The translations under genes were made by a program, and so were the position numbers. Of a stretch of 64,000 nucleotides of DNA, positions 38,046 to 50,879 are shown in pieces (positions within the stretch are counted from its first letter, which is position 1; each line of letters opens with the position of its first letter). The notes below the pieces were generated by a model, which saw nothing but the letters and a program-made list of their open reading frames with translations, did no database searches and had not been told where the DNA came from. Source of the stretch: Epiperipatus broadwayi (lineage: Eukaryota > Onychophora > Udeonychophora > Euonychophora > Peripatidae); NCBI GenBank assembly GCA_028023455.1, contig JAQFVV010006622.1:374001-438000 (forward strand). Reading direction: 5' to 3'.

Positions 38046-39895
38046 GAACATTCCACACTAATCATCATCAACCATTATCAATCCACTGCAGGATCAAGGT
38101 CTCTCCAAGTTCAATCCATCTTCTCTGATCTTTAGCTTCTCTTCTCCACATCACCCCTGCACAGCCTTATTTCATTCATCTCACATGTGGTCTCTTTCTG
38201 GGTCTTTTACAATCTCTTGGAATCCAGTTTAAGATTTCAATTGTCCATCTATTATCATCTCTTCTAGCAATATGTCCAGTCTAACTCCACTTCAGTCTTT
38301 TAATTTTTTTAATGAGGTCAGTAACAGTTGTTTGTTTCCTTACCCATATATTGTGTTTTCGATCTCTTCTTGTTACTCCCAACATGTATCTTTCCATACT
38401 TCTATGAGTGGTCTGCTCTTCTATTAAGTGTCCAAGTCTCAGATCCATAAGTAAGAACTGGTAAAACACATTTATTAAAAACCTTCCTTTTCAAACACAT
38501 AGACATATTTACTTTTAGTATCAAGTTATTTCTACCAGAAGCACTCCAACCAACTTTAATTCTATGATTAATTTCATCCATTATGTTTCCATCTGTATTA
38601 ATAATCTGACAAAGATATTTATAACTGTTAACTTTTTCTAACACATCATAATCAATTTTTATTTTCATATTTTAAAAAAATCCATTAAACATTATTTTAG
38701 TCTTTTTAACATTTATCTTTAGTCCTACTTTCATCTGATAACTCCTGCAACATTTCCTGCAGCTCTAAAGCATTATTTGCAAAAATAACTACATCTGCAA
38801 AATCTAAATGACTTAAATTATCTTCATGTACATTCACTCCTTTAGCTTCCCATTTTAATCCACAAAATACTTCTTGCAGCACTGCTGTAAATAGTTTTGG
38901 AGATATGGAGTCACCCTGTTTTACTCTCAATGTTGACTTTCCTAGTATCATTACGTAATCTAATTGTTGCTGCTGCATTTTTGTAAACATTCTTTAAAAT
39001 ATAACAATATCCTGTATCTATACCTTGATGATCCAATGCTTTAATCACTGAAGGTTTATAGAATCAAATGCCTTTTCATAATCTACAAATCCAAAACATA
39101 ATGACAACTCATATTCATTTGTCCTTTCTATAACTTCTCTCAATACCTGGATATGATCTACTGTACTAAAACCACTTTTAAATCCAGCTTGTTCTGTAGA
39201 TGAGTTGTAATTACCCTGGTAAAAATTTTGTATAAAACTGATAAAAGTGACATGTCTGTAATTTCTAATAGCTTCTTTATCACCTTTTTAAAATATTAAT
39301 ATTAATACTGCATTCTTCCAATTATCTGGTACATCTTTATCATTTAGACATTTGGTATATAAGTTTGCTAAAAAAAATTCTATTTCTTCACCTGCTTCTT
39401 TTAATATATCAATTATAATTCCATCATTATCTGGAGCCTTTCTTTCTTCATACATTTAATTGCATTACTCACTTCATTTAAAATTCTGGGCAATTCGGAA
39501 GATATAATAGATATAGCAAGTACTTGTTCTTTATTACGATATAATTCTTGATAAAGGTCTTCTACCCATTTCATGATGTCATCTCTCTTTTTAATAATAA
39601 TTCCATCTTTTTTTCTTATTGCAGATATAAATTTCCTACCAATACCAAAATGTTGTTTTACACTCTTGAGACTTATTCTCTTCTATAGCTTTCCTTGCTG
39701 GTTCACAGTTATACTTTCTTATATCATATTCAACTCTTTTCCATACCATTTTACAAAATTAGATATTCAATGCTTTTTAATGCATCATTTTTGTATATCT
39801 TCATATTCCTTTTCTTCATAAATTCTCTAGTCTCAGTAAAAAATTTATTGGTCAATTGCTGCTTTTTTCTACCAGCTATCTTTGTTGCAGCATGG
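38046..39895 (-). mobile_element. RTE-clade LINE, 5'-truncated (relic)
   Basis: The minus strand contains the reverse transcriptase in order. RT thumb/N-terminal pieces lie near 39000-39600 (a QAGFKSG-like block near 39180, a YEKAFD-like block near 39085). The catalytic segment at 38706-38990 has LRVKQGDSISPKLF and HLDFADVVIFA, where the family YADD/FADD is read FADV. It continues with KVNSYKYLCQIINTDGNIMD and LKRKVFNKCVLPVLTYGSE (38402-38668), then MERYMLGVTRRDRK (38281-38469). The RTE 3' end CATCCTGCAGTGG follows, with a (GAT)n tail seen as TCATCATCAACC near 38060. Frameshifts join the open pieces, so it is not functional. The endonuclease region is absent, replaced at its 5' side by repeat C. 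Confidence 0.92.
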
Positions 39896-40012
39896 TGAGT
39901 TTATTGGCTTTTTACACCTGAGTTTAAGATCAAGAAACACCATGGTCTGTCTTCTCAGTTGCCTGATAAGGCAGAATGAATGTTTGTGTAAATGATATTT
40001 TTTTTCCACACT
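39896..40012 (-). repeat. Dispersed repeat (family C, copy 2)
   Basis: Plus strand CATGGTCTGTCTTCTCAGTTGCCTGATAAGGCAGAATGAATG is the reverse complement of the block at about 28400-28490. It abuts the truncated 5' end of the RTE relic. Non-coding. Confidence 0.6.
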
Positions 40013-41230
40013 AATATTAAATTATGTATTATCTAAATAATATTTTAAACAAAATAGTAATTTTAAACACATTATATAAAATATTTATTACTAGAATTAA
40101 ACTAACAAAATTGTTATAGTATCTATTGAATATAATAAATAAAAATTAATCTTATCTTTTAAACAATATATTATTTTATTACTTAACTTATATTAAAATA
40201 ACTTGAAACTATTTAATACATCTTTACAGGCTTCTGTTTACTATGTTTGCTACTACCTATAAAATCACAATTACATATTAGTAAATAACATAAATATAAA
40301 TTTTTTTAAAAAAATAGCTATATTTCAAAGCCTACTTAAACTATCTGCATCAAGTATAAGGGCACAATATATATGAAATAAATTATTAATTAACTACGTA
40401 TTTACTTTTGGCAGAACATTTTTAAAGCTTTTGAATTGTAGTTGGGTGCAAGTGCAAAGCTTTATGCTTATGGATGACCACTTAATTGGTGTTATTATCT
40501 AAACTATAATAATTCCAAAAAAAAAAAAAAAAGCTTACACCTGAAAATAAAATTCTAAAATAAAAGTAGTGGTACCATTAAAAATCAAGACTTTATTTTG
40601 AAGCCTGTTCAAATAATGAAAGATATCTAAGTTATCCAATTCTTCCATTATGTTATTCTTAAAAAATATAATTTTTTTCAGTAATGTTAAAATTGCAAAA
40701 TTATTTTAAAGCTAACGATGTTAACATTAAATTGCTATTCCTTATCATTAATGTCAACATAAATTTCTAGAAAACAACACAACTAACACTTCATCTCAAG
40801 ATTTAAATTCCAGTATTTTTGATAATCTGGTTAAACAGAAGTGAAGCTAATAAAACTTATGGGAATCAATCACTGATACTATGTGATCTTCATCGCTGAT
40901 CATTTTAATATGACATTTGCCAGCCAGCCACCAAGTTCTTCCACCACTAATACGACTAAGTTTTTAGATAATCAGCAAAATAACATTTCAATGAAATGCA
41001 AAACCATGACCTTGCAAGATTTTGTATAAAAATGAAAGTAGTCATTACAAGTTCTTTCTTAAAGCTGAACTTAAAATACATTTCTAGGTTCACTAACAAT
41101 TGCTTATTTGTAATTTGAAGACAAATACATTTTCTTAACTAAATGAAACAATTGAACTGAAAGTGGACATTACGTGTGCATACACAGATATACTTTTCTA
41201 TTAGCAGTTGTGTTCTTTTATTAAAATTAT
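40013..41230. other. AT-rich non-coding stretch
   Basis: Nothing supported. Confidence 0.6.
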
Positions 41231-41405
41231 ATTGTCATCATCATCATCAACAACCATTATCAATTCACTGCAGGATGAAGGTCTCTCCAAGTTCAATCCA
41301 TCTTTTCCTATCTTTAGCTTCTCTTCTCCACATCACCCCAGCACACTTTATTTCATCCATCCATCTCACATGTGGTCTTTTTCTGGGTGTTTTACAATCT
41401 CTTAT
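41231..41405 (-). mobile_element. RTE-clade LINE, 3' end fragment
   Basis: Plus-strand TCATCATCATCATCAACAACC then ATTATCAATTCACTGCAGGATGAAGG, matching the 3' ends at 2995 and 38060. On the minus strand it ends in CATCCTGCAGTGAATTGATAATGG and a (GAT)n tail. Only about 175 bp remains, a severely 5'-truncated insertion. The overlapping plus-strand ORFs are shadows. Confidence 0.88.
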
Positions 41406-43829
41406 CTAAATATACTAAGCTCAATCTAATTTACATCAAAACATATGTATGCTTTTCTTAAAAAAAGATACAATAATCCCCTCCTTTTATATTTACTGCC
41501 ATTTGATTCCAAGCTTTTGTGAATATCTCATATTAAGAGATCAAATAAAAATAATTGTAAAAAAAAAAAATCCCAAATGCTCCAATGGCAAAATCAAAAT
41601 GAGAACCTATTCACATATGTATGTATAGTAGTTCACAAATTAATGACTTGCACTTATTGAACACTCAGCCAATTTATCTTAGAACATTCTTTTACTAATA
41701 AATGATGTTCTCATTTTAGACATAAAATGTCTATTATCATGAAACTTTACAATTTGAGGATTTTTAAATAAAATTTTTATTCAATAAGTTACAGCAATGA
41801 TTATAGCATAAAATAATACTTTTATTTTGATAGCAACTATGTGAGTACTGCACTGAGTAAATGGTGCAAAAATGGCCAGCCGAGATAATTTACCATGTTG
41901 CTCATATAGGTAAATATTTATCAAAATTTATGAATAAAGCCACCAATATTTATTAAACAATGACAAATTTTTTTATGCTTTTTTATCACATTCTTGTATT
42001 TAAAATTCTCAACAATAAAAATTTCAAAAATTCACAACTTCTGATTTTTTTTTCTTTTATATAATGATGAGTGCAAGGGTGGTGTAAATTTGGTAACCAG
42101 ACAATAGTTTTAATATCACTATTATAAATATATATTTATATATGATGGATTCCAAAAAAGTTGAATAAGAATGAAATAGTGAAAAATGGGAGATAAATTT
42201 CCAGTTATAAGGTTAATCAGCTCCTGAATGCCAAAAAACTTATATTTACCTTTAAGTGTTGATGCACAAATCGTACTAATCAATCAAGAAATATTGCAAC
42301 TCACTATATATACACAAACACACATACTGAAACAAGTCATGGTTTTTAGATCCTGTTTATACTTACATTTAAATATACAAATGTATGTAGATTCCACAGT
42401 GATTTTTGAATGTTAGAAAATACAACTATCTTTGAACATAATATCCTAACTAAAAATAGTCAGACTAGGTACTGAGCCATATTTCCTGTCATTCCCCTCA
42501 AATGTGTCCAAATATAGTCCCTTGCTGCTACAAATGTTATTTATTTATTTATAACCTATCTACCAAACTGCAGATTTGGGCACCATCTCTAAAACAAGAA
42601 ACATCTAAGGTCGAATTTAAATATTCCATAGCTTCTTAGATGTTGACCCCTCCATTCACCTACTATCTCAGACAACATGACAATGCATCACAAGATGTGC
42701 ATAATAGCTATACTTAACTAGGTTTGAAATGAAAAAACGACTAGATTTAAAATAAATTAAAAAATATATATTTACACATTTTCTACATTTATACTCCTCA
42801 TATTATACTTCAGGATGAGTTCAACATGTAAAAATATATATATTTAGATGGTTATATATTCATATCATAGAAAAATCATTTAACTAGATTGAATTCAACT
42901 TTTGAACTCCAATATGGTTACATTCAATATAGAATATAATTATTACTATTAATAACAAATGATTACCAAAAATATAAATCAATCAATGAACAGAAATATA
43001 CAACTTATAAGAAATATTAAATACTAATCATTGAACAGGAAATTAATTACAAATTCTATTTGCTCTTACGAAAGTTAATATTTTTGCCTAAAAACAGTTT
43101 TTAACCCTTTTGAAATTGATCTACAGGACATTCTCTATCAGGAAAGTTTAAGGTTTATTTGGCATACTTTTCATGAGTTCTCCAAGTAGAATTATGGTAT
43201 GGGCAAGTCGTTTCTCGAAGACAGGTTGGAAAAAATTGGGCAAAATATGATAGGCACTACTTGTTCTAGTTCATCAGCAGTTGGTGCAGGAAGAAAAAAC
43301 TTTTAAAAGGAAACTACATAGTTCCAGGTTTAGTCGAGCAGTGTATTTTTTCATCCAAGCATTGTGAAATTTTCAGTTATTGCAGTTTTTTATATTAGCT
43401 TCGGTAAGAGCCTGCAAATTACCTGCTTTTTAAATAACTGGAAATACTGTTCTAACCAGCTTAACTTTCTGAAATGCTAGTAAAAGTTTTTGCTTGTTGA
43501 GATGATATAAAAGTACTTGAATGTAATGATCTTACAGCTTTCTTAACGAGTTAGTACAGTAACAGTGCTCATTTTTTGAAATTGTCTTAAAATTGCCAGA
43601 AATAAGTCAAGTACACAGCGCCAATACAATCATTCTCTGTACTTTCTCCCTTTTTAAATGGTATACACCATGTTTTTCTCTCACAAAAAGTGGATGTTTA
43701 AGGAATTATTTTATTAATAACTTCATTTAATTTTTTTATTATATTGTACGGAGAAAACACAACATGAATTGTATATCAGAAGACATATATTCAGAAAGAT
43801 TCAAATATTAAAGATTTTCTAATTTTTAG
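41406..43829. other. Non-coding stretch; one candidate start exon
   Basis: No firm gene. ATG at 41872 has a favourable context (AAAATGG), opens MASRDNLPCCSY and reaches a donor-like AG/GTAAAT at 41910 after 38 nt. This could be a first coding exon but there is no independent support. The rest holds nothing recognised. Confidence 0.3.
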
Positions 43830-43991
43830 GCCTTTGGATTCAAAGATAATTTGTCATACAGCAATTCAAATAAACCAACAAATCCTAATTTGTCCTCAAA
43901 AAAAGCTCTTTTACCAGTCAAAAGACAAAGAAAAAATAGACAATATGTACCTTTTGAAGTTGATGGTAAACCAGGCCCTTCATTCAAATAA
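43830..43991 (+). CDS. Candidate terminal coding exon, product unknown
   Basis: After an acceptor-like TTTTCTAATTTTTAG (AG at 43828-43829) a 53-codon frame runs in phase 0 to TAA at 43989-43991. It starts AFGFKDNLSYSNSN and ends QYVPFEVDGKPGPSFK, with a basic patch PVKRQRKNRQ in the middle. Its composition (balanced S/N/K/P/R, few I/F runs) is unlike the AT-driven random frames around it. The competing 106-codon frame in another register (from 43834) has poorer composition. I do not recognise the protein. Upstream exons were not identified with confidence; a possible start exon lies at 41872. Directly visible: open frame and acceptor. Inference: that it is a real 3' exon. Confidence 0.35.
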   Translation, partial: AFGFKDNLSYSNSNKPTNPNLSSKKALLPVKRQRKNRQYVPFEVDGKPGPSFK

Positions 43992-46724
43992 ATTACTAAT
44001 ATATCACTTAACGGAACAGACGAACGAAGAATCCAGGTTTGAAGTTTCCCATTACATGTGTGTATTCAATTTTAGATATCTTTCTACTTACTTTTTGATA
44101 ATTTTGTGGAAGGAAATGAATCTTCACACATACAGCATTGGATTAATGTATTAAAATTTGCACACACTCATCTGCCAATAAGTGTTTTAAAAGCATCAGT
44201 GAATCATTTATGTTTAGAACTTACTCTTATATAAACCAACACTTGCTGAATGAGTTTAAATCAGGACTTTATCTTATTATGAGCCTAATATTTCAACTGA
44301 CAAATTATTTGTAAAAATTTAGTTTATATAATGCAGGAAAAAGATATCAATCCAATAGCACATGTGAAGCATTCACTTCATTCCACAAGAATTACACATA
44401 TATATTGGCTAAATTATTTACTTATATGTTCAGACTAATATAATTTTAAGCTTCAGATAGTTAAAAATAAGAAACTTTCTCTTTCCTGCAATATATAAAC
44501 TAAATTTGTACAAATAATTTTTCAATTGAAATGTCAGGTTCATAATAAGATAAAGAGCTGATTTAAGAAAGATCAATAGGTGTTAAATTATATAAAAATA
44601 CGTTCTAGGCATAAGTGATTTACTTCAGCTTTTAAACCACTTATTGATAGATGAGTGCATGTAAATTTAATATAGGCAAAACTCACTATACACAAGCAAG
44701 AGGTGGTGGTCATGTGATGTTTATTGGCTTAAATTTAATATATCAATCCAATAGACCATGTATGAAGATTCATTTCCTTCCACAAGACTTACATATATTT
44801 AATTTACTTTTTGATAAGAAAATTGATAAAATGAATATATATGCTACTAAAAAAAAAAAATGTAATTGGGAAAATGTGCCAGATCATTGTCAGCGTTTCT
44901 GGGGGATTTCATGCAATCTGTGTAGTTCATTTGAGGGATATTTGGACTCTGATCCAAGTCTAAGACAGTCTTATTTTTCAGACATTAGCATGTCTGCATT
45001 TTAACAATAATAAAAAAATGCCGAATAATTAAACTGATTGACCACATCTATAAAATTAGGTCCATTAAAGATCTGTGCAATGTAAATTATGATTGTGTGT
45101 TTCATTTCCGATTACTTTTGACAATTGGAAAACAGAATGCTGGGAAAGTGTTATCTTTTATTAATAATAATATTCACTACTATGAAATAATATATTTTGA
45201 GCCTTTGGTGGATTTGATATTGTAGCCATACCCATGTAGACATCACATCAATCTAACCCCTCATATGATCGGATCATTACATATGTATTTATATTAATAA
45301 GAGGAATGGACTGGACTTATACTATGATGTAATCTATAGTAAACATTCTTACCCTGAATGAATAGGTTAATAATATATTTAATATTTTGCATTTATATAT
45401 TGGATAGCATTATACAGATATGCTTATCTGCAAGACTTATTCCATGAAAGACATAGAATATAAAACACTTTTTTTTTTTCTAAATGTGCCTTAGAACTTT
45501 TAAACTTTTTAATAAAAAATCAAAATATATTTAGTTCCAAATATGAAATTATAAAAAAAAAAAAGGAATTACATATACATACATTTTTTCCCCTAAAAAT
45601 CTCAGACTACTTATAGAACTGAGAAATTCTTGTAGATTCTAAATTTAATACAACTGTTTTTGTCATTTGAATATTATTTGACTGTCATGTTTTCTGTATA
45701 GGTGATGTTTATTCTGTATGACGTTCTTAACAAGACTGGTTCATCAAAAGTTTCGAGTGAGTAATGGGAAACTTAAAGCTTAAATTAGTAGTACTATTTG
45801 TTATTCAGATTAGCAAGCTTTCATAGCTTTTAGCATGATGCAAACATCCCAGTTTTATAATGCACATACATGTGTATATTACTATGGTAAACTTGGAATT
45901 TCAAATTATATGCCTTTTTACTTTATTATATTTATAGTGGTAAATAATAGCAATTGATGATTTTCTCCTACCCTGCTCCCCTCTCTTTTTTTTTTACAAT
46001 ACCATGTTTTTGATTTATTATAACTTGTTAAAGATAATTTCATAATATGAATTACAATAATTTATTGTTTGATAATTTTTTTTTTTTACTCTCTATTTGG
46101 GGAGAAACATTTTTCTTATAGATGCCTCAAGACTTTTTAATTTTTGAGATACAAGTAAAAATTAAGAATTCTTTGACTGTTGTTTTTGTAAGCACTGAAT
46201 TACCTCAGGTAACAAGTGTTATATACATTTTTAATTGTAATTTTTATAAGGAGTATAATGAAATTGGCAATAAAAATGTAAATTAAAAACTTAGCTATCA
46301 TAAATTAGGAATTATAATAAGCAATAAAGTAATAATTTTTCAGGATTTTGAAATTCTCTTTTCTTTCTTAGTTTTTTAATGGTAATCACTATTTTTTTTC
46401 TTTGATATTTCCATTTTTTTGGCAATACATAGCATTTTACTTCAGTATTGTTAAAACTGAAGTTATAGTGAAAATTGTGCCTCAAATCAATTCTTTAAAA
46501 ATTCAACATGGTCTGAACAGGTTAAGACAAGAAAACTCTAAAACAAAAACAACAAACTAAAAACTGGTGCCTACCACATTTTTTTATACCAATGCTATCC
46601 AAAATTACAGGCAACAAATCTGGACTAATTACATTTTTTCTGTTATATTTACAAAAAAAAATACTAAATAAAATACAAGAAACACTTTTTTTTTTTTTTA
46701 ATCTTTACTCTTTTCTATTTATGT
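43992..46724. other. Mostly non-coding; fragment of repeat family B
   Basis: At about 44672-44740 the sequences GGCAAAACTCACTATACACAAGC and GTGGTCATGTGATGTTTATTGGC recall the ends of foldback family B with the middle lost. The 117-codon frame at 44651-45004 begins inside this repeat and has no recognised motif, so I do not call it. Otherwise nothing supported. Confidence 0.45.
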
Positions 46725-46840
46725 TCATTTTTTTTTTTTTCCTCATGTGTCATAGCATCAGCCAGGAAGCGAACCCGCTAACCCGGGACAACTGCTTGTA
46801 AGGCGGCAGTCACTGACCTCTCGACCACCAATGGTTGACT
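46725..46840 (-). mobile_element. tRNA-derived SINE (family S, copy 3)
   Basis: On the minus strand: A box TGGTCGAGAGGTCAGTG (about 46812-46828), then TACAAGCAGTTGTCCCGGG, then B box GCGGGTTCGCTTCC (about 46765-46778), then GGCTGATGCTATGACACATG and an A tail (the T run at 46728-46740). Same family as copies at 9022 and 32386. Confidence 0.85.
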
Positions 46841-48745
46841 ATTTATGTTCATTTTATTAGTAATTTTCTCAAATTTAACTTTCACTTTTGGTTTTTATAT
46901 ACAGAACTACTTGATAAGACATAAATTCTTAATTAATACTAGATAAACAATAAAATCTTATGTTATCTAATTAAATAGATTATATATTTTGTTATTACTA
47001 AAGTTCATAACTTGGATAAAATTTTCCACTTTTTTTGTCTTTTAAAAAAAATAAGTATCTTGGTATGAATGAAGAATGAAAGAAATAAATCGCTTGTTCT
47101 GATCTGGGTATTTTTGCTTAAAATTTAAAGCATTAAAAAGCTTCATAGTTATAAATAGGGTAGATGTATTCTCCATTCAATTTTCTTTTAAAATATTATA
47201 TAATTCTGCTTCTTCCCAACGTCAGGTTTAGTAACATGGCTAAATGAATTGAGAGTATCTATTAATAGGCTATATAACCGCAACGATCTCACTTAATCTT
47301 TGTATAACAGGAATTAACTCTATTATTTCTTTGTCTTTTATAAACTTATTTTAGTGTGTGGGTAAAAAGCTTATAAAGTCAGACTAGTTTTATTTTAAAT
47401 GGGATGGAGTCTAAATTAATACGATATACATGTGTAAGATCACGTGCAATAACACAAACTATAATGGTGTTTATTTTAAAAAGAATCCTGAGCCAATCTC
47501 TTTACACGGGTGGCCAACACAGATATCAGTTAAAAAAAAAAGCTAAAACCAATACAGAAGTTAAATCTATTTTTCTTCGAACATAAAACCAAGCATAGTC
47601 ACACATTCGAGCCCACACCTGCTAACTCAGAGAAATGACGCGAAACGAAAAGTCAGACCTGACACATTGCTAATAATAAGAATGCTATCAATAAGAAAGA
47701 AACACGTGTCCCCCTTTCAAAAAAGTGGCGTATGTAAATAAATTCATTTACATTTTATAATCAATGTACTGTAAACTGCCACTTCTATGAATCATGTGAT
47801 TGTCTTTAACTGTTGTTGCTATGAGTATGGCTACCAGTTAGTTGGAAACATGCTTAGCATACTATGTTAAAAGAAGTTAGCATATTATTTTTTAAAAACC
47901 AATAAACAAGCTTTTCTTAGTATACACATTGTATGTGTTTATTATTGAAATATATTAATTTAATACAACAAAACATGAATAAAATCAAAATAACCACTTA
48001 TGGTAAGATACAGTACAGAATAAATCGGGATCTGTTTGATATTCACAATCTTGATGTAACTTTTTTTTTAAAAAAAAATCGAGCTATTTGTTTCTTTGCA
48101 GATACTTTTTTTAAACAAAAATTGTTAATAATCTGCTAACACATATTTTATTTCACACTCAAACTTAAGTACTTATTTTAAAAGACATTTTCAACAAAAG
48201 TAATAGGTTCTAGATAGTTAAGTCTTCTTTGCAAGGATTTGAATAATTCTATTTTTATTCAATGTACAATCCACCAGCTTTTCCAGTTCTTCAATCATTG
48301 TCTGTCATTCGATTCATTTTAACCATGTCTTTACTAATGATAAGCAAACGGATTTCAACAACTCTTGAACATAATTTTATTTTTAGAAAAATCCTATACT
48401 TTTTGTAAGAATTACAATTTAAATATTCATAAAAAAGCGTTAACAATTCATGTGAATGGACAGTTCAGGAAACGAAAATTTTCAGCGCTCATTGAACTCT
48501 CAAACCTGATCAACAAGTATACCTAACTTAAAATATTAAAATTTAGCCACTAGTCTTAGACACCGCTTCTTTTCACATTTGTTTTCTATGATCAATTTTT
48601 CAAATATAAGGCATAAATAATGGCTCTCAAAACAATGATCATTGCTTGAACCATGGAATGTAAGGTTGCAAAACTACAACTTAAATATTACTACACAATC
48701 TATCAAAATCCATAGTAATAACTTGCACTATACAAAATTATTATG
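46841..48745. other. Non-coding stretch
   Basis: No gene recognised. The open frames at 47404-47586 and 47933-48139 match nothing I know. Confidence 0.55.
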
Positions 48746-48748
48746 GTT

Positions 48749-48952
48749 TTAAAATCGTGATACATTGTAACTATGTTTTATACGTTGCAATACAAAATAA
48801 TCTTTGAACAATGTACTAAAAATTTGTCTTGCAATGGAGATTTTCTTATTAGATTTCCAAACAACTGGTTTCATGGCCCTAGAAAGCTCTCTTCTGTGAA
48901 CCAATAACTTCCATTTCTTAACCACAAAAGCATTTCCATCATCCAAAAAGTT
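48749..48952 (-). CDS. Unrecognised minus-strand open frame
   Basis: A frame NFLDDGNAFVVKKWKLLVH...ending SYNVSRF with TAA. Residue composition (K/R/W/V rich, NAFVVKKW, RELSRAMKPVVW) looks more protein-like than nearby random frames, but there is no ATG at its start. It begins just after a long A-run (plus-strand T-run 48951-48969) and matches no family I can name. It could be an exon, a retrocopy fragment or chance. Confidence 0.15.
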   Translation of the reverse strand, partial: NFLDDGNAFVVKKWKLLVHRRELSRAMKPVVWKSNKKISIARQIFSTLFKDYFVLQRIKHSYNVSRF

Positions 48953-48969
48953 TTTTTTTTTTTTTTTTA

Positions 48970-49593
48970 CGAACGTAAGTTTAAAATCTTATTTATTTCC
49001 AATAGTTGCATCTCATCACCGTTAAAAATTTGTTTCTAAGTATAGCCACCTCTACTATGAAATTCATAGCATTATCAACATTTGCAATTTTTCCTTGTTT
49101 TCATATTTTTAAATCCATAATAGCTTTGTAAAAAAAAATGTTAAATTTCATTATTTCCAAGCTTTTTATGAATATTTCCATGCAAATACATCTATTTGGC
49201 TAAGACTATCAAACATATACAACTGATAGTAAAGCAAGAAATAATCTGTGCTCCATTATATCCATAATACTGTCTTTTTTTCTATGTTAATTCAACAGTT
49301 GAATAGCAAAAGCTTGTTATAACTATTGCTTCTAACTCCTTAGGAAAATACTGATAATAGATTCAGGTATAAACGATATCTACATTTTATTTATTTTTTA
49401 TCTTACTTCTAGTTTTAATTTTATGCTATAATTGCAATGCTTTTTTTATTTTGCGTTCATATGTATTGAAAGCAAAGAATAGAAAAATTCAGCATAAAAT
49501 AATACTTAGATTTAGTAATGTAAATTAGCTGTACAAAAACATACAAATAAATCTAGCATAACTGTTGTGATTGCTAATTAATTAATTAAAACA
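48970..49593. other. AT-rich non-coding stretch
   Basis: Nothing supported. Confidence 0.6.
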
Positions 49594-49890
49594 AGCAAAA
49601 CTCTCCATACAGTAGTGCCACTCAGTGCCAAGCTGAGTAATCAATGGATGCCAGAAGGCATAAAATCTCCATCTAATGCCTACTCATCCAATATCACCAG
49701 ACTAGTTCCTGACTTGTGGCTGGGGATATTGGATGAGTAGGTACTAGATGGGGATTTTATGCACAAGCCTTCTGGCATCCATTGATTACTCTGGTTGACA
49801 TTGAGTGGTACTACTGTATGGAGAGTTTTGCCTATTTTAGTAAGTTACGTGCTAGCATAAGAAATAGTGATCAAGTGATGTTATGATTAC
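49594..49890. mobile_element. Palindromic repeat (family B), best-preserved ends
   Basis: GCAAAACTCTCCATACAGTAGTG at 49595 pairs with CTACTGTATGGAGAGTTTTGC ending 49831. Arms of about 110 bp include TCAATGGATGCCAGAAGG versus CCTTCTGGCATCCATTGA. A unique flank GCTAGCATAAGAAATAGTGATCAAG follows, as in the copy at 21786. The centre is short and has lost the CTGATGA part of the hammerhead-like core present at 14494-14518. No protein. Confidence 0.8.
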
Positions 49891-50039
49891 TGTTATGATG
49901 ATAGAAAATGATGTCAGTACAGTTTTTAAATCATTCAGTCATCTTTTTTTTGTGTTTAAGCTTCTAGACTAATGCTTCCTAATCATGAGTTCTGCAACTG
50001 ATCAATCATAACTGCCCAAAAATGCAAAGTACACAGATG

Positions 50040-50460
50040 TAAAATATGAGGATCCCCTCTCGGTTCAGATTGACCTTAGGTCAACATGGGTGTGACAAGA
50101 ATCTCAGCCTCAAGGTGGCCTTTGTGCATTCCATCATCAGATTTTCAATTGGATGGACAGTTGAAGAGTTGAGGTAGAGTTAAGCCTATCCATTAAAGTA
50201 TGAGGATTGGCTATCTTAATATATATCTGAGCACTTATAGCATATATGTGTAGAGATGGTAATCTGGACCAACTGATGATTGCTGGTTTAGCATGAAGTA
50301 CGTATATTGGTGATTATTTATCTTTTAAACATATATGTGTTCAAGTGTATCAATATTATGAGATAGTGTGGAGAGTCATGAAAGTCTGTGCTCATATACC
50401 CTATATATTACATATATAGACACGGGTATATAATAAGCCTGTGTGTTTCAGTTATTAATC
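50040..50460 (+). repeat. Third copy of the 451-bp repeat (Y-X order)
   Basis: Starts within segment Y (GTGTGACAAGAATCTCAGCCTC) and continues into X (CATATATGTGTAGAGATGGTAATCTGGACC), stopping at GTTATTAATCATC before the X 3' part is reached. Carries CTGATGA (50273-50279), a TGCT/AGCA hairpin, then GAAG (GAAA in the other copies). Confidence 0.8.
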
Positions 50461-50879
50461 ATCACTGTAAATGAATATCATCATTCTAATATATAAAAAG
50501 AAAATGTTAGAAGTAATTCTGCCACTTCATATATATATATATTGGGCAGAACTGTCATGATTTGAGTTTGAGATACCTATACAAAATAAATGATTGAAAA
50601 TTTAATTTCTTAAGACAAATAATTGCAATGACAAAAGCCATTGACAAGATTCTAATAATGACTGAAATAAGGGCCAATTAGCTTTATCATAATATCTAAA
50701 AAAAAAAAAACTATTGTTTGAGCCCCGACAAAAAGTCAATTTCTTATATCATAATTTTTCAATTTTTTTGAAGTGTTTCAATTGAATATCCAGAAAAAGA
50801 ATATTTATTTGAAGCAAATCCTAAATGATAAATCTAAGACTAAGATAATGCTAAGTCTGTTCGACTTAAGTTTTTTTTG
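50461..50879. other. AT-rich non-coding stretch
   Basis: Nothing supported; short TA run near 50529. Confidence 0.6.

Noticed and set aside
43834-44154. 106-codon ORF overlapping the candidate exon at 43830
   Set aside because: Composition is poorer than the phase-0 frame in the same interval, which directly follows an acceptor-like site.
44651-45004. 117-codon plus ORF
   Set aside because: Starts within a fragment of repeat family B; no recognisable motif and no splice or start context beyond an ATG.
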